Source: Catenaria anguillulae PL171 (lineage: Eukaryota; Blastocladiomycota; Blastocladiomycetes; Blastocladiales; Catenariaceae). Taken from it: 39,837 nucleotides of DNA. How positions within the stretch are numbered: position 1 is the stretch's first letter; the number at the start of each line of letters is the position of its first letter. Positions 10,554 through 20,564 of this stretch are shown here, piece by piece. The stretch spans positions 1 through 39,837 of the forward strand of contig MCFL01000219.1 in assembly GCA_002102555.1 (NCBI GenBank), in the 5' to 3' direction. Both the position numbers and the translations under genes were made by a program. Under the pieces are notes generated by a model. The model was given only the letters and a program-made list of their open reading frames with translations, searched no databases and was not told the origin of the DNA.

Positions 10554-11449
10554 TTAAGACCACTACACAGAGGGCGACAAGCGCAAAGTCAACAATCAAA
10601 GCATGGCAACCAACAACAGAAACGATGGCGCACCTGCGAAAGATACGTCTCGGCGACGATACGCGCCCTGGCATTCAATGACAACTGCATCTCTGAAATC
10701 TCCTTGTCGACCTCCTCCATAAACTGAATGATGAAATCCACGAGCTTGTGCTTGTACATTTGCTCCGTGTGGAAGTTTGTGATCAAGAAGGAAATGTCGT
10801 ATCCCTCAATGGCCTTACGGCGCAGAATCACAAAGTTTTCCGCACGCATCATAAGGAAACGGGTAAACTTGTGCACGAGGATCTTTTCGATTTCGTTGGC
10901 TTGCTTGATTTTGATGGAGATGCGCACGGAATTGATGGAGGGTTCGATCAACACTCGCTCGCCTTCGTTGCGAGAGACGACGACTGGGTTGAGGAGGACT
11001 TCTTTTGTTGTGCTGAGGGATGGAATGCGATGGAAGGAATGGCGCATTAACGAGTCAGAAAGACATGGTCGTTGATCGTGCGCAAACGGACGACGGCAAT
11101 GGAGGCGGCAACGCCCACCACAAAGAAGGACGACGGACCCAGCTTCAATCTCGGGCTTGTTGTGGCGTTCAACCACCTGGGACGCAAAGTTCTCCAGGCA
11201 GAGTGCCGCGTTGAGCGTGGACCGAACGGCCGCAAGGTACAGGCGCAGGGCAGACTACAAAGATGGTAGGATACGCAAAGAAAGACCATGGAGGATCGGC
11301 GACATTGAAGGTGGACACGGCGGCGGCGGTGGCGGCGGCAGGCGGCGACGCGCCAAGAATGGGTAGTGTGGATGATGGAGGGCGGTGACGGTCAGTGCAT
11401 GTCTTGTTATCATACATGAAGAATACATTGCTCAAAGAGGCAGTACCAT
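10554..11449 (-). CDS. ARPC4: Arp2/3 complex subunit 4 (ARPC4, p20)
   Basis: ARPC4 forms the structural core of the Arp2/3 complex with ARPC2 and nucleates branched actin filaments. Exons 11254-11139, 11012-10634 and 10562-10554 are firm. They encode [20 protein letters not shown], then [50 protein letters not shown] and [13 protein letters not shown], ending WS. The frame upstream of 11254 is closed by a stop, so the start must lie in another exon. An ATG-only exon at 11449-11447 followed by a GTACTG donor keeps phase and gives 168 residues beginning MSALRLY, the same length as human ARPC4. That first exon is a proposal; the rest is secure. The last exon encodes only two residues and the stop. 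Confidence 0.92.
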
Positions 11450-12503
11450 TGTAAATAAATTGGCGACCAGGAGGTTTGAGGTTGTCGCGGGCCGGCTGCC
11501 AGCCACACCGCCAGCCTGCTGATCGCTGATCCAACTCCAAGATGACCGCGGAAAAGTCGCTGATGAGAGCCCGTTAAGGCTATGGACACAACTGTAAGGC
11601 GAGTCTGGGCTGACGATGCGCTGTAGCCCGCCGTCGCCTGCAAAGTAACGTCGGAGGGAGCCATTGCCTGGCGGCAAGACTTCAAGTTCATTGGTTTACG
11701 ATTGTGCTGGCCAACTCGTGATCAAGAACAAAGATGATGGAGTGTGCATACTGGATAAGTAACACAGGCAATATCGATGGGTACGGGCATGAATTGATTC
11801 AAGACTTATTATGATTGGGCGGTACAGATCGGGCATCCACAAGAACAAAGATATGTACATGGAAAGGTGAGAAAAAGGCAGCGAAAATGTGAGGAACAAG
11901 CGCCTCAGTAGTAAACATGAATTGAGGTAGGGAAATTGGATATGTACTAGAGAACAAAGTCGTTGCAATAGTGAAGTAATGTCAGTCATGACTCCATGAC
12001 TCACAAGGCAATGCGATGACCCTACCAATCGAAACAGTCCCAAGCACGAGTGGGAGCCTGACTCGCATGTCGCGGCCAGCCAGCGTAAGACGCGTGCATG
12101 TCAAATGTGTGACCGATGTATTACAGGCTTCAAAGTCCTTCTTGTTGTTGGACATGTCGCGAATGGTGTCGCGAACGATCTTGTGGACGGCGACGTCGCC
12201 AGTGCCGCGAGGGACGAGCGGAGAGACGAAGAGCTCGAAGACGCTCACGTCAGACCTGCACCTTCACCCAGCAATCAAGAATCCAAGGGTCGATCGGGGT
12301 TCTGCTCTTGTGCATCACCAGACATGGACGATATCATAGGTCAGAGCGCTTGGGTTGCGATCGCGCTGATCATGTTACATACATCACAACAGTAATTCCT
12401 ATTCATGAATGACATGCCCCTCGACTGACTGTGCCACTGTGCGCAATCGCATTGTATTATTGCCTGATCCACTTGTACCAGAACGCTGACTCGCCTCGCC
12501 AGC
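11450..12503. other. Region between ARPC4 and SNF5 genes
   Basis: Apart from the coding-like minus-strand segment at 11982-12248, no gene is supported. The sequence just left of 12503 is the likely promoter of the SNF5-type gene, and the part just right of 11450 that of ARPC4. Confidence 0.4.
11982..12248 (-). CDS. Unassigned coding-like segment, perhaps an exon
   Basis: A minus-strand frame reads VFELFVSPLVPRGTGDVAVH, then KIVRDTIRDMSNNKKDFEAC and on to a stop at 11982. The amino acid mix and codon use look like a real protein, unlike its shadows. A GTGCAG acceptor lies just upstream (near 12259) and a possible GTAATA donor follows the KDFEA codons, so it may be an internal or last exon of a small gene facing away from SNF5. 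I do not recognise the family and could not place a start codon with confidence. Confidence 0.3.
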   Translation of the reverse strand: MSVFELFVSPLVPRGTGDVAVHKIVRDTIRDMSNNKKDFEACNTSVTHLTCTRLTLAGRDMRVRLPLVLGTVSIGRVIALPCESWSHD

Positions 12504-14891
12504 TTGAATCGTCGACCCAACCGACCTGGATCTCGATCTCGCCCAACCACCATGACCATGAGCAACCTGATCCCAAACCTTTACCAACCGCCATCTTTGG
12601 CGCCTACTCCTGCCCCTGCCCCTGCCCCTGCCCCTGCCCCTGCCCCTGCCCCTGCCCCTGCCCCTGCCCTTGCTGCGGCTCCGGCACAGGCTCAGCCCGC
12701 TCACGTCGCTACCCCAGTGGCATCCACGAAACGGTACCATCCGTACGCCCACCCAGCACACCCAATCCCAACACCAAACACAAACGCAAACGCAAACGCA
12801 AACACAAGCACCAACACAAACAACGCCCAACAACCAGCAACCAACCCAATCGCTACCAGCACTGCTCAACCGCAACCGGCAGCCACCACCCGCATCCGCG
12901 CTGGCCTCCTTTCCGACTACCACAACCGCCTGCGCCACCTACCCAACGGCCTGCTGTGCCCGACCGCCGCCTCCTCGACCGATCAAAGCCAACACAACAA
13001 CCACCATCACTCGGACAATGACGACTCGTCGCACTTTGATTCGGACGACGACTCGGAACCCGAAGTCATCCAGCCCACACGCTCATCGTCACGTCGCACA
13101 CTTGCGTCGTCGTCGTCGTCGCGTGGGGCTGCCCCACCCACCACGTCGTCCTCGACCGCTTTGGTGGCCGCCACGCCCGGATCCTACACGTCATCGTTTC
13201 CTTCAACATCCGACACCAACGCCAATGCCAACGCCAACGCCAACGCAGCACCCGTCGCCGCCACGGTTGACCCCCAACCGCTCGCCCCATTGGTTGCACA
13301 CGCCGACATGTACTCGCGTGCGCTCTTGACCCCGCCCACCGCCTCTGCGCCACTTGCGCCCAAACGCATTTTTACAAAGTCAAACTACACCTACTTGTAC
13401 GCCACGCTGGCCTCGCCACACCGCAAATCGCGTCTCGCACACACACGCGACTTGCTACTGCCCATCAAGCTCGACATTGACCTCGAGCCCAACCTCAAAC
13501 TCCGTGACACGTTTTTATGGAACGTGCGCGAGCCGCTCGTGTCGCCCGAAAAGTACGCTGACCTCATGTGCACCGACTTGGGCCTGCCTGCAAAGCACGT
13601 GACGAGCATTGCCCTGGCCATTCGATCGCAAGTCGACGAGTTTTCGGATGCGGGCGGGGTGGGCGCGGGCGAGTGGTTGACAGACATGCCTGCATCGCCG
13701 CATGGCGGCCAAGAGTTGGTCACGGTGGATATTGATTTCATCTTGGGCAGGACACATGTCAAGGACCGGGTCGAGTGGGACGTGGCCAACCCGTGGGCGT
13801 GCACGCCAGAAGCTTTTGCAAGCGTCACGGTGGCCGAATTGGGCTTGCCGCCCGAATTTGTGGCCCCGTATGCGTGTTCCATTCGTGAGGCGTTGCTCAA
13901 GTATGCACGCGACCGGGTCATGAACGCGTCGGCGGAAATGCTCGGGTTGGCATCGTCAACGGCCAGTGGCGCCTCGGGTGGTGCGCGCGTCCCAGGGAAT
14001 GCAAGGGATGTAAGGGCTGCCGGTGCGCCGCCCGTGCGCATCGGGTACGAGCATCATTGGACGCCTTCGCTCACCTATGTCGAGTCCCTGGCCGCGGCCG
14101 ATCGGTTGGCCGCACGGCTGTTGGCGGTGGCGAGCGCAGCGGATGATCGCGAGTCAAGGCGTGCGAGGCGTGAAACGGGTAGGGGCGGGTCGGCGGGCGT
14201 GGCGGGCGTGGGTGGGCCGGCCGCACACAAGGCAAATGCACGTGCGGGCGAGGTGGCCAGGAGTATCAAGCAGATGAAGGAGTATGAGGAGGCCGTGGTG
14301 GCGCAGGCGGCGTTGGTCAAGGTGGCGTATGGGCCCACGGGATGGATGCAGGCGGCGGCGGCGGCGGCGGCAGGAGCTGGGGGCAAGCACACGGGTGGGT
14401 TTTATGGAGGAGGAGGAGCAGCGGGTGCAGGCGCCAAATCCGGATGGGATCCCGCGAGCCAAGCAGCTGCCATGGCCGCTGCGTTCGCGCACCTGCCCGC
14501 CATGGACCTGCCCAAACCAGCCACGCTGTCGTCGTCGGTCGCCGCTTACTCGCCCGCGCCCACGCCCGTTGCGCGCGCGCCCAAGCACGACCGGTTGTCA
14601 TCAACGTCGTCGGGCGGTGGGCGCATCATGGAGCCCATTGCGGCCAACTCGTTGCCCGCTCAGCTCACGGCAAAGGAGGCAAGGCATTTGGCCAGTGCCG
14701 ACCAGTGGATCGGGTGGCATTGTCGGCATTGCTACATTGATGCCACGCGCACCTTGTCGATTCGCAAGGGTCCCGCGGGCCCGCGGTCGCTGTGCAATGC
14801 GTGTGGCATTCGGTACTCGAGTGATGGCAACTTGCCCATTCAGCGCAGGGATCGGTTCAAGATGTTGTATGAGGAGACGAGGGACTTGTGA
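12504..14891 (+). CDS. SNF5: SNF5/SMARCB1-type chromatin remodelling subunit with C-terminal GATA finger
   Basis: SNF5 proteins are core subunits of SWI/SNF and RSC remodellers, and their two repeats contact other subunits and the nucleosome acidic patch. The single-exon product has 795 residues; a second in-frame start at 12552 is just as possible. Residues 1-300 are low complexity: a Pro-Ala run, Asn-Ala runs and acidic serine tracts. Repeat 1 lies around 318-378 (PIKLDIDLE, LRDTFLWNVREPLVSPEKYA, LGLPAKHV, IALAIRSQV). Repeat 2 lies around 403-470 (VTVDIDFILG, DRVEWDVANPWACTPEAFA, LGLPPEFVAPYACSIREAL). An Ala/Gly-rich linker follows. The last 60 residues carry a GATA-type finger (about 739-768), CRHC then 20 residues then CNAC with GIRYSS after it. 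I recall GATA-type fingers annotated in SNF5 proteins of some filamentous fungi but cannot check this. Confidence 0.88.
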   Translation: MNRRPNRPGSRSRPTTMTMSNLIPNLYQPPSLAPTPAPAPAPAPAPAPAPAPAPALAAAPAQAQPAHVATPVASTKRYHPYAHPAHPIPTPNTNANANANTSTNTNNAQQPATNPIATSTAQPQPAATTRIRAGLLSDYHNRLRHLPNGLLCPTAASSTDQSQHNNHHHSDNDDSSHFDSDDDSEPEVIQPTRSSSRRTLASSSSSRGAAPPTTSSSTALVAATPGSYTSSFPSTSDTNANANANANAAPVAATVDPQPLAPLVAHADMYSRALLTPPTASAPLAPKRIFTKSNYTYLYATLASPHRKSRLAHTRDLLLPIKLDIDLEPNLKLRDTFLWNVREPLVSPEKYADLMCTDLGLPAKHVTSIALAIRSQVDEFSDAGGVGAGEWLTDMPASPHGGQELVTVDIDFILGRTHVKDRVEWDVANPWACTPEAFASVTVAELGLPPEFVAPYACSIREALLKYARDRVMNASAEMLGLASSTASGASGGARVPGNARDVRAAGAPPVRIGYEHHWTPSLTYVESLAAADRLAARLLAVASAADDRESRRARRETGRGGSAGVAGVGGPAAHKANARAGEVARSIKQMKEYEEAVVAQAALVKVAYGPTGWMQAAAAAAAGAGGKHTGGFYGGGGAAGAGAKSGWDPASQAAAMAAAFAHLPAMDLPKPATLSSSVAAYSPAPTPVARAPKHDRLSSTSSGGGRIMEPIAANSLPAQLTAKEARHLASADQWIGWHCRHCYIDATRTLSIRKGPAGPRSLCNACGIRYSSDGNLPIQRRDRFKMLYEETRDL
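12608..12669. repeat. (CCTGCC)n hexanucleotide repeat in coding sequence
   Basis: About ten nearly perfect CCTGCC units encode an alternating Pro-Ala tract in the SNF5-type protein. Further coding repeats of AACGCA type (about 12778-12800) and GCCAAC type (about 13218-13244) encode Asn-Ala runs in the same disordered N-terminus. Confidence 0.93.
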
Positions 14892-14976
14892 GTGAATCAA
14901 GTGCTGCGTGAACTCCCTTTCATTTTTTTGTCCTTTTATATTTTATTTGCATGAATGTATGAATTTGACAAGGTCT

Positions 14977-15807
14977 TTATTTTGACGACGAACCAAACGA
15001 CCCAAAGCCCATCATGGCAGCCACGTCCACCTCGTCCACATTGTCGCCCACGTCCGGAACGTCTTCTTGATCGTCCACCCTACGTTTCTTCTTGACAGGT
15101 TTTGTCGCCGGATCCGGCTCAATGATGTTACCATGCTCATCAATCTCGTAATCGGAATACTCTGACCCGCTACTACTCGCGCCTTCTTGGCCGTCGTGCT
15201 CCTCCTCCTCATTCGAGTCGCTCGCAAACACGTCCTCGCCCTCCTTTTCGCGCTTGCGCATGCGCTTGCGCCTGCCCACGGCGCCTCCACCTTGTTCCCT
15301 TGCCCTGCGCTGCTCCTCCTTCAACTGGCGCTTGCGTTCTTTTCGAGCGAGTTTCTCGGCCTCCATTTGTGCCTTGACAAGCTCCACACGCTTGTCCAAA
15401 TCGTACACTTGCGCATGCGCCATTTCCAGCTTGCGGCGCTTGTGCATGGCGAGCCGCGCACGCACATCGTGCAGCGTGGCGCGCTTGATTTCGAGCTTGT
15501 GGCCCGCGAGCTTGAGGTGGAAGGGCGAGTTGAGGTGGTCCAAGTAGGACTGCGAATCCTTGAGCAGGCGATCGCACAGTGAGCAGTAGAAGCCCGCTTG
15601 GGTTTGCGCAGAGGCAGAGAGGGACGCAGATTGGACGAGGGCGTGTTTGCCGACGAGCTGGTCAAAGGCGAGTTTGGAGGTGCGCGCAGAGAGTAGTTTG
15701 GTGGGTGCGGGCAGGGCACTAGTGGTGGTGGTGGAAGCGGGAGGCTTGGAAGCGGCCGACGACGACGATGACGAGGCGTCGAATTTGCGGCGGACGACGT
15801 CGGACAT
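14977..15807 (-). CDS. SNU23: Spliceosomal zinc-finger protein Snu23/ZMAT2
   Basis: Snu23 (ZMAT2 in animals) belongs to the pre-catalytic spliceosome (B complex) and helps set the 5' splice site with Prp38. This single-exon gene encodes 276 residues. A matrin-type finger lies at Cys75, Cys78, His91 and His97 (GFYCSLCDRLLKDSQSYLDH), followed by the family's EIKRATLHDVRARLAMHKRR helix and a long charged Arg/Lys/Glu coiled region. The last residues, AAMMGFGSFGSSSK, match the conserved C-terminus of ZMAT2 (MGFxxFGS). It is longer than yeast Snu23 (194) and human ZMAT2 (199), owing to a serine-rich N-terminus and an acidic insert (about 188-245). It converges tail to tail with the SNF5-type gene, 85 bases apart. 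Confidence 0.9.
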   Translation of the reverse strand: MSDVVRRKFDASSSSSSAASKPPASTTTTSALPAPTKLLSARTSKLAFDQLVGKHALVQSASLSASAQTQAGFYCSLCDRLLKDSQSYLDHLNSPFHLKLAGHKLEIKRATLHDVRARLAMHKRRKLEMAHAQVYDLDKRVELVKAQMEAEKLARKERKRQLKEEQRRAREQGGGAVGRRKRMRKREKEGEDVFASDSNEEEEHDGQEGASSSGSEYSDYEIDEHGNIIEPDPATKPVKKKRRVDDQEDVPDVGDNVDEVDVAAMMGFGSFGSSSK

Positions 15808-16529
15808 TTGTGATTGCTGTTGCTTAGGGTGGCTGTGAAGCTATACATGGGGTATACCTCAAATACTCATCATGATGCACACGTTTTTGGCCGGCCTGAT
15901 GGCCCCAAGCAGGGAGGGCTGCGTCGCGGTGGGCTGCCGATCGAACCATCGTGGGCTTTGGCTGACCAGATCCTCCTCTGCCTTATACAGTATTGACTTT
16001 GGCAGGACACGTTCGCCTCCCCAACTTGCCTCGACATCACGTGCGGGTTTCTGGCCGCCATCAACCTCGTCCCTCCGTCGCCATCAACGACCATGTTGGT
16101 ACGCTCCGTCCTGTCCTCGACAGTATCGCGTCGACGGGCCATCAAGCTTTCGTTTTCGCTGACATTGCGCTGAATCAATATGGATTAGATTTGACCCAAA
16201 TGCATCCCCACCCTGTCCGGAAACATGCATGCCTGCCTCCCTCCATCATCGACCACCCTGACAAGTACAGTTGCGCGTTCTTTACCTCATCATGTGAGTC
16301 CATCAAGTCGTAATCCGCACTGGGAACATGGCTGAAAAAAGACCCGACGACACAAACCGCGGACCGCTGTCCCCGCCGCCCTCAAGCTGTATGCCGCTTC
16401 AGTGATTCAACGCTTGCGTTCCAGGCTCTGTCCACGAGTCACTGCTTGGAAAGGCAGCCGATCATGTCATCCCCTCATCATCATCCGTACGGACCAACGC
16501 TTCCGCGACACAAGCTCAAGTACGTTCGT
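15808..16529. other. Intergenic region upstream of SNU23
   Basis: Starting at the SNU23 promoter on its left side, this stretch holds only short frames without family motifs. I see no RNA gene or repeat. Confidence 0.4.
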
Positions 16530-17515
16530 CATTGAACCCGAATCTTCTCGACCACGGCCTCGACCGCCGACCACGTCCACCAGCTCCACCGCCTCGACCA
16601 ACTCCATCGCCAAACACCAGGCAGCTTAAGCGCAGCCATGTCTGCTATCGGATGCTACCATCGCGCGACCAAGACCGATGCGACTTGGGACACATGGTTC
16701 ACCCTTGTTCCTCGCGCTCGTCGATCGATGTGCACTTTGTGTGGCGCCCCCGACGCAACCGGTCGTTTGTCTCCCTCGCTCAGTGGGTCCAAGACACTCG
16801 ACGACCACGTGGTCGCTCATGAGCTAACACTTGCTAGTATGGCGGCGTGGTAGGACGCGTGTCTGGCCGAGTAGTGGGCAGAGGCGCGTGTGTGGCTGCA
16901 TTGGCCAAACTCAAGTCGTAAGCGTGGATGACAGAAGAGTGGATGCGCACGTTGTTGGCGGTAACACCACATGTTTTCTCGTGCGGATCCGGCGGATCCC
17001 GAGTTTGCGGCCAAGGTTGCCGTGTGTAACAACCAACGTGTGGTTGGCATCGGCAAGGACTTGGAGGAGGTCTTTCTCCAGGCAGTGAGGGAGGATGTGG
17101 TTGTGTCCATGGTGACCGAGTTGGAACCTGTCATCAACGTGTCATTAGTTGACTCGTTGTTTGATTGGGTCGAGCGCATTGTCGACGATGGCGACGAGGA
17201 GGGTGGCAAGGGCATGAAGTCTTCTTGATGCTGGCGCTTCTCTTCCGCGGCCACTGACTCAAGTCTCGCAACAACTTCTCTGTCGACGGACCAGAGCGAC
17301 TATACATTCAGATTTGCCCGGGTTTGGCAAACCGTGGCACATTGGTGGATTGGCTCAAGTTGAGCAAAGGTCGGGCCAACTGCGGATTGGGATTGGTGAG
17401 GCGGCAGAGATTGACGATCATGAGAAGAGTGAGTGAGGACATTGGTTCTTCTTTGTTTCGGAAATCTTGTCTGAACTCTTGTCCATGCATGTATTCATGT
17501 ACCAGTTTTCTTTAG
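16530..17515 (+). other. Fragmentary coding-like region, unidentified
   Basis: Plus-strand pieces look protein-like but do not form one open gene. YGGVVGRVSGRVVGRGACVA is at 16838 after a CTAAC branch site and TAG acceptor, AWMTEEWMRTLLAVTPHVFS at about 16922-16981, AAKVAVCNNQRVVGIGKDLE with EEVFLQAVREDVVVSMVTEL at 17007-17124, and ERLYIQICPGLANRGTLVDW near 17297-17356. A stop and a frame change separate the pieces. Either a gene with several introns has been missed or this is a decayed gene copy. No family is recognised. Confidence 0.3.
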
Positions 17516-18387
17516 GTGGACTTCTTTCTTTTTCATGTTTTAATTGTCTCCCTGTCGCACCCAAATCAGCTAATGGTCAAGTCGATCTCAGGCTCGCTGC
17601 AGTATCAGGGAGAAATGGTTGTCGCTTGCTCATGTAGGGAAGCGCTCCGGGTTCTTGGAAGCGATCGGTCAACAAAGAGGTGCAAAGAGCAGTAGGTGAA
17701 CTTGGCAAACTATACTGCACCCAATGAAACCTAGGTGCCGAGTTGCATGAGCGTCGGGTCGTCAATTTGTGACGGTCTGTGGTCGGAACGCACTCCTCAT
17801 TGCTTTCGTCAACTCGCTGAAGAGGAGGTGGAGCTGCAGACAAACGCGTCGTACATGTGTTTGTGGCCGGCAACTGAACGCGAGACATTCCAAGGCTTGC
17901 TCGCTCGGCTGGGAAACGATCTTGTTACCAGATGAACCCACGCTGGGCACATGCCTGCTTAAAGTCATATGGTCTTTGAGCTTTGACGGAAAATCATGTG
18001 GCTGATGATGGTGGGGCCGGGTGCTCATGACAGGCCGAAAGCGGACGACCAAAAATGGTTGGCTCATGAACGGATGATTCTGTGCATTGACAACTTGTAC
18101 CTGCCTGTTACCAACTCGTCCGAGGAGGGACAAGGCACATGCGCGCCTATTACTTGCCACCACATGCTGGCGACCGTCCACCGTTTGTGGGCTTTGAGTG
18201 TAGGCACATATGGAACATATGGGGTTTCCGCTGCAGCTGGTTACCGATTCATGCCGCTGAAGCCATTCGTTCATCCGTTCGGATTCAAAAGATTCACATG
18301 TCCCCCCCCCCCCCGCGCATGCTGGAGAAGCCTATTGCACAACCCCTTGATTCTTTCGTTATCCTTCTGTGGTAGATTCACTCCAAG
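17516..18387. other. Intergenic region upstream of the nuclease gene
   Basis: No supported gene. Open frames on both strands up to 170 codons lack family features. A run of 13 C residues lies at 18302-18314, about 75 bases before the nuclease start codon. Confidence 0.4.
18302..18314. repeat. C13 homopolymer
   Basis: Thirteen consecutive C residues within the presumed leader or promoter of the S1/P1 nuclease gene. Such runs are prone to length variation and sequencing error. Confidence 0.85.
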
Positions 18388-19823
18388 ATGACACGCCTTC
18401 TCCTCCTTCCACTGCTCGCACTCTTTCTGTTGTCGACCCTGGGCGTGCCCGGTGCCAATGCCTGGGGCCGCGAAGGTCACCGAGCGGTCGCCAACATTGC
18501 ATACGGCAAGCTCACGCCCAAAGCCAAGGCCGCCGTGGATGCAATTCTGCCTGGTCTCAATTTCACAACCATCGAGGATGCGAGTACCTACCCGGACGAG
18601 ATTTCGCGCACTCCGGAACGGGCTCATACCGGCAAATACCATTTCGTCAACATGTACGTCCATTCCGCGCGCCGCATGAATGCCAGTGTCGGCGAAGTCT
18701 CACGCGCGTCCTTTTCCCGATGTTTGCCTCTGTCTCCCCTTCAACAGCAAGGACTCTCCCGTGGAAGGCAGTTGCGGTGCTTTGGATCTCGGCCGCGATT
18801 GCCCAACTGCCGGATGTATTATCACGGCCATCGCCAAGGCCGCATTCGTGCTCTCGTCCACCGACTTGCAAAAGCGTGCCCCCCAGTATGGCTACTCGCG
18901 CCGCCCAATCTACGACCGGTGTGGTAACCGGCTGCCTGGTCGTAGCCGTACCACAAAGTCTTGCTCTTCATCGACTGCAAGTGCCTCGTCGACTCGTGCG
19001 GCTCCGGCTCCGACCCAATCAGCATCGGTAACCGATTCCATTGCTCCCACGCCGCCTGCCGCATCGACCAATCCCGCGCCTGTGGATCCCCCTGCAACAC
19101 AAACGTCGACTGGGTCGGCTGCGCCTGCCCCGACCACCACTGGGCCCTTGCCCGACATTGACATTCGTTTGAAGGCCGAAGCGCTGGCGTTTGCGATTCA
19201 CCTTGTTGGCGATGTTTCGTACGTCCTTAATCACAATTAACTCTATCGGGAGTGCGTTGAGCGTGCGAACTTACTCGACATACTCGCTGTCTTTAGCCAA
19301 CCCTTGCACGCGAGTGACTTCAAGAAGGGATCCAACGAGGTCAATGTTACGTTTGAAGGCGCTGCAACCAACCTGCACTCGGTGTGGGATACAAGGGTAT
19401 GGACGGATTTTCCGCATTGCATAAAACATATCCACACGCAATACTGACTCACACCCTGTTGGCAATGTGCAAAAGGTCATCCGCAAAACCATCCTGACCG
19501 ACTACAACAACAACACTGCCGCCTGGGTCCAATCCCTTCTTTCGCTCCCTATCCAGGTCGAGGACGTGACTGGCATCCGTTGCGCAGGCAACCTGGCTAG
19601 CGGCGCCGACATTGACAAGGTGGTCGAGTGCGCGAGCGAGTGGGCGCAGGACTCGGCGTCCATGGTGTGCAAGGATGTGTACCGCGAGGGCTTCAAGTTG
19701 GGCGTGGATCCAACGGCCGAGGTCGGTGCGGCGTATTACGAGCAGGTCAAGGCGCAAATCAATGAGCAGGTGCTCAAGGCTGGGCTGAGGTTGAGTGTCT
19801 TTTTGAACAAGCTGTTGAATTAG
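18388..19823 (+). CDS. Secreted S1/P1-type zinc nuclease with a long internal insertion
   Basis: S1/P1 nucleases are secreted enzymes that cut single-stranded DNA and RNA using three zinc ions. Four exons, 18388-18653, 18748-19218, 19297-19396 and 19476-19823, give 394 residues. A signal peptide (1-25) ends in ANA and the mature protein begins with Trp26, as the zinc chemistry requires. All nine zinc ligands can be placed by comparison with nuclease P1: Trp26, His31, Asp70, His85, His240, Asp244, His250, His273 and Asp277, and the spacing within each group equals that of P1. Between His85 and His240 there are about 99 extra residues, mostly Ser/Thr/Pro/Ala-rich (about 132-224). Cysteines in GSCGALDLGRDCPTAGC match the P1 disulfide loop. 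The first two donors are GTACGT. The insertion has no obvious intron borders. Confidence 0.92.
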
Positions 19824-20564
19824 ATCGTTTGTACTGTTTTGGATGCGTCTCGGCTGGCCCGCTTCGATTCTTGCCTTTAGTTTTCATACATTCAACTTCA
19901 ATTGTTTCTTTCCAAATCAACTTTGGCCTAAATCTGGCGTGCTGATGTTGCCGAATGTACACGCACGGTTAAATCCATTCTACTTAGGCTTGAAGGCTCG
20001 GATTCTTGGAACCACGGGGGTTGTGGGCATGTGCGACTGAAGGGTCATCTTTCAACATGGAAACGTCTCCGGTGTGGATCAATACGACTTCAAGACGCGT
20101 CTTTCTTCCTTCTGGACTCGGCCTCGCGTAGTACTAGAAGAGTGATCAAGTGACTTGCTTGGTTCCCACTTCCCATCCACGGAGCTGTTCTTTTCTTTCT
20201 GATACAGCAAACTTCTTCTTGATTTTATGAAAGTACCGCAACCGCAATGTATGGAGCGGCCGCGCACCGCAATGCTTTGCACCTTGCCTTCTCGCATCCA
20301 ACGACCACCGGCATGGCCATGGCGGTCCAGGCCGCGAGTTTCCGTGCTCGCGCTCGTTTGTCTTTCGTCTTCCAACTCACAGTCCTAGGCACCTTCACCC
20401 GCGGAAATACCATGAAAGATACCGGCCGCCACCATAAATGGCACGGCCATCTCCGCCAGGCCCGGCATCCCGTCCGTTGATGGGCACCAACCGAGTCAAC
20501 TTGTCTCAGTGTCACCTGATCGATTCATGTCCAACTGCCCAACACTACCTTCAACAACAAGGCC
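19824..20564. other. Intergenic region
   Basis: 3' flank of the nuclease gene followed by the presumed promoter of the gene at 20565. The frames here are short and show no family motif. Confidence 0.45.
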
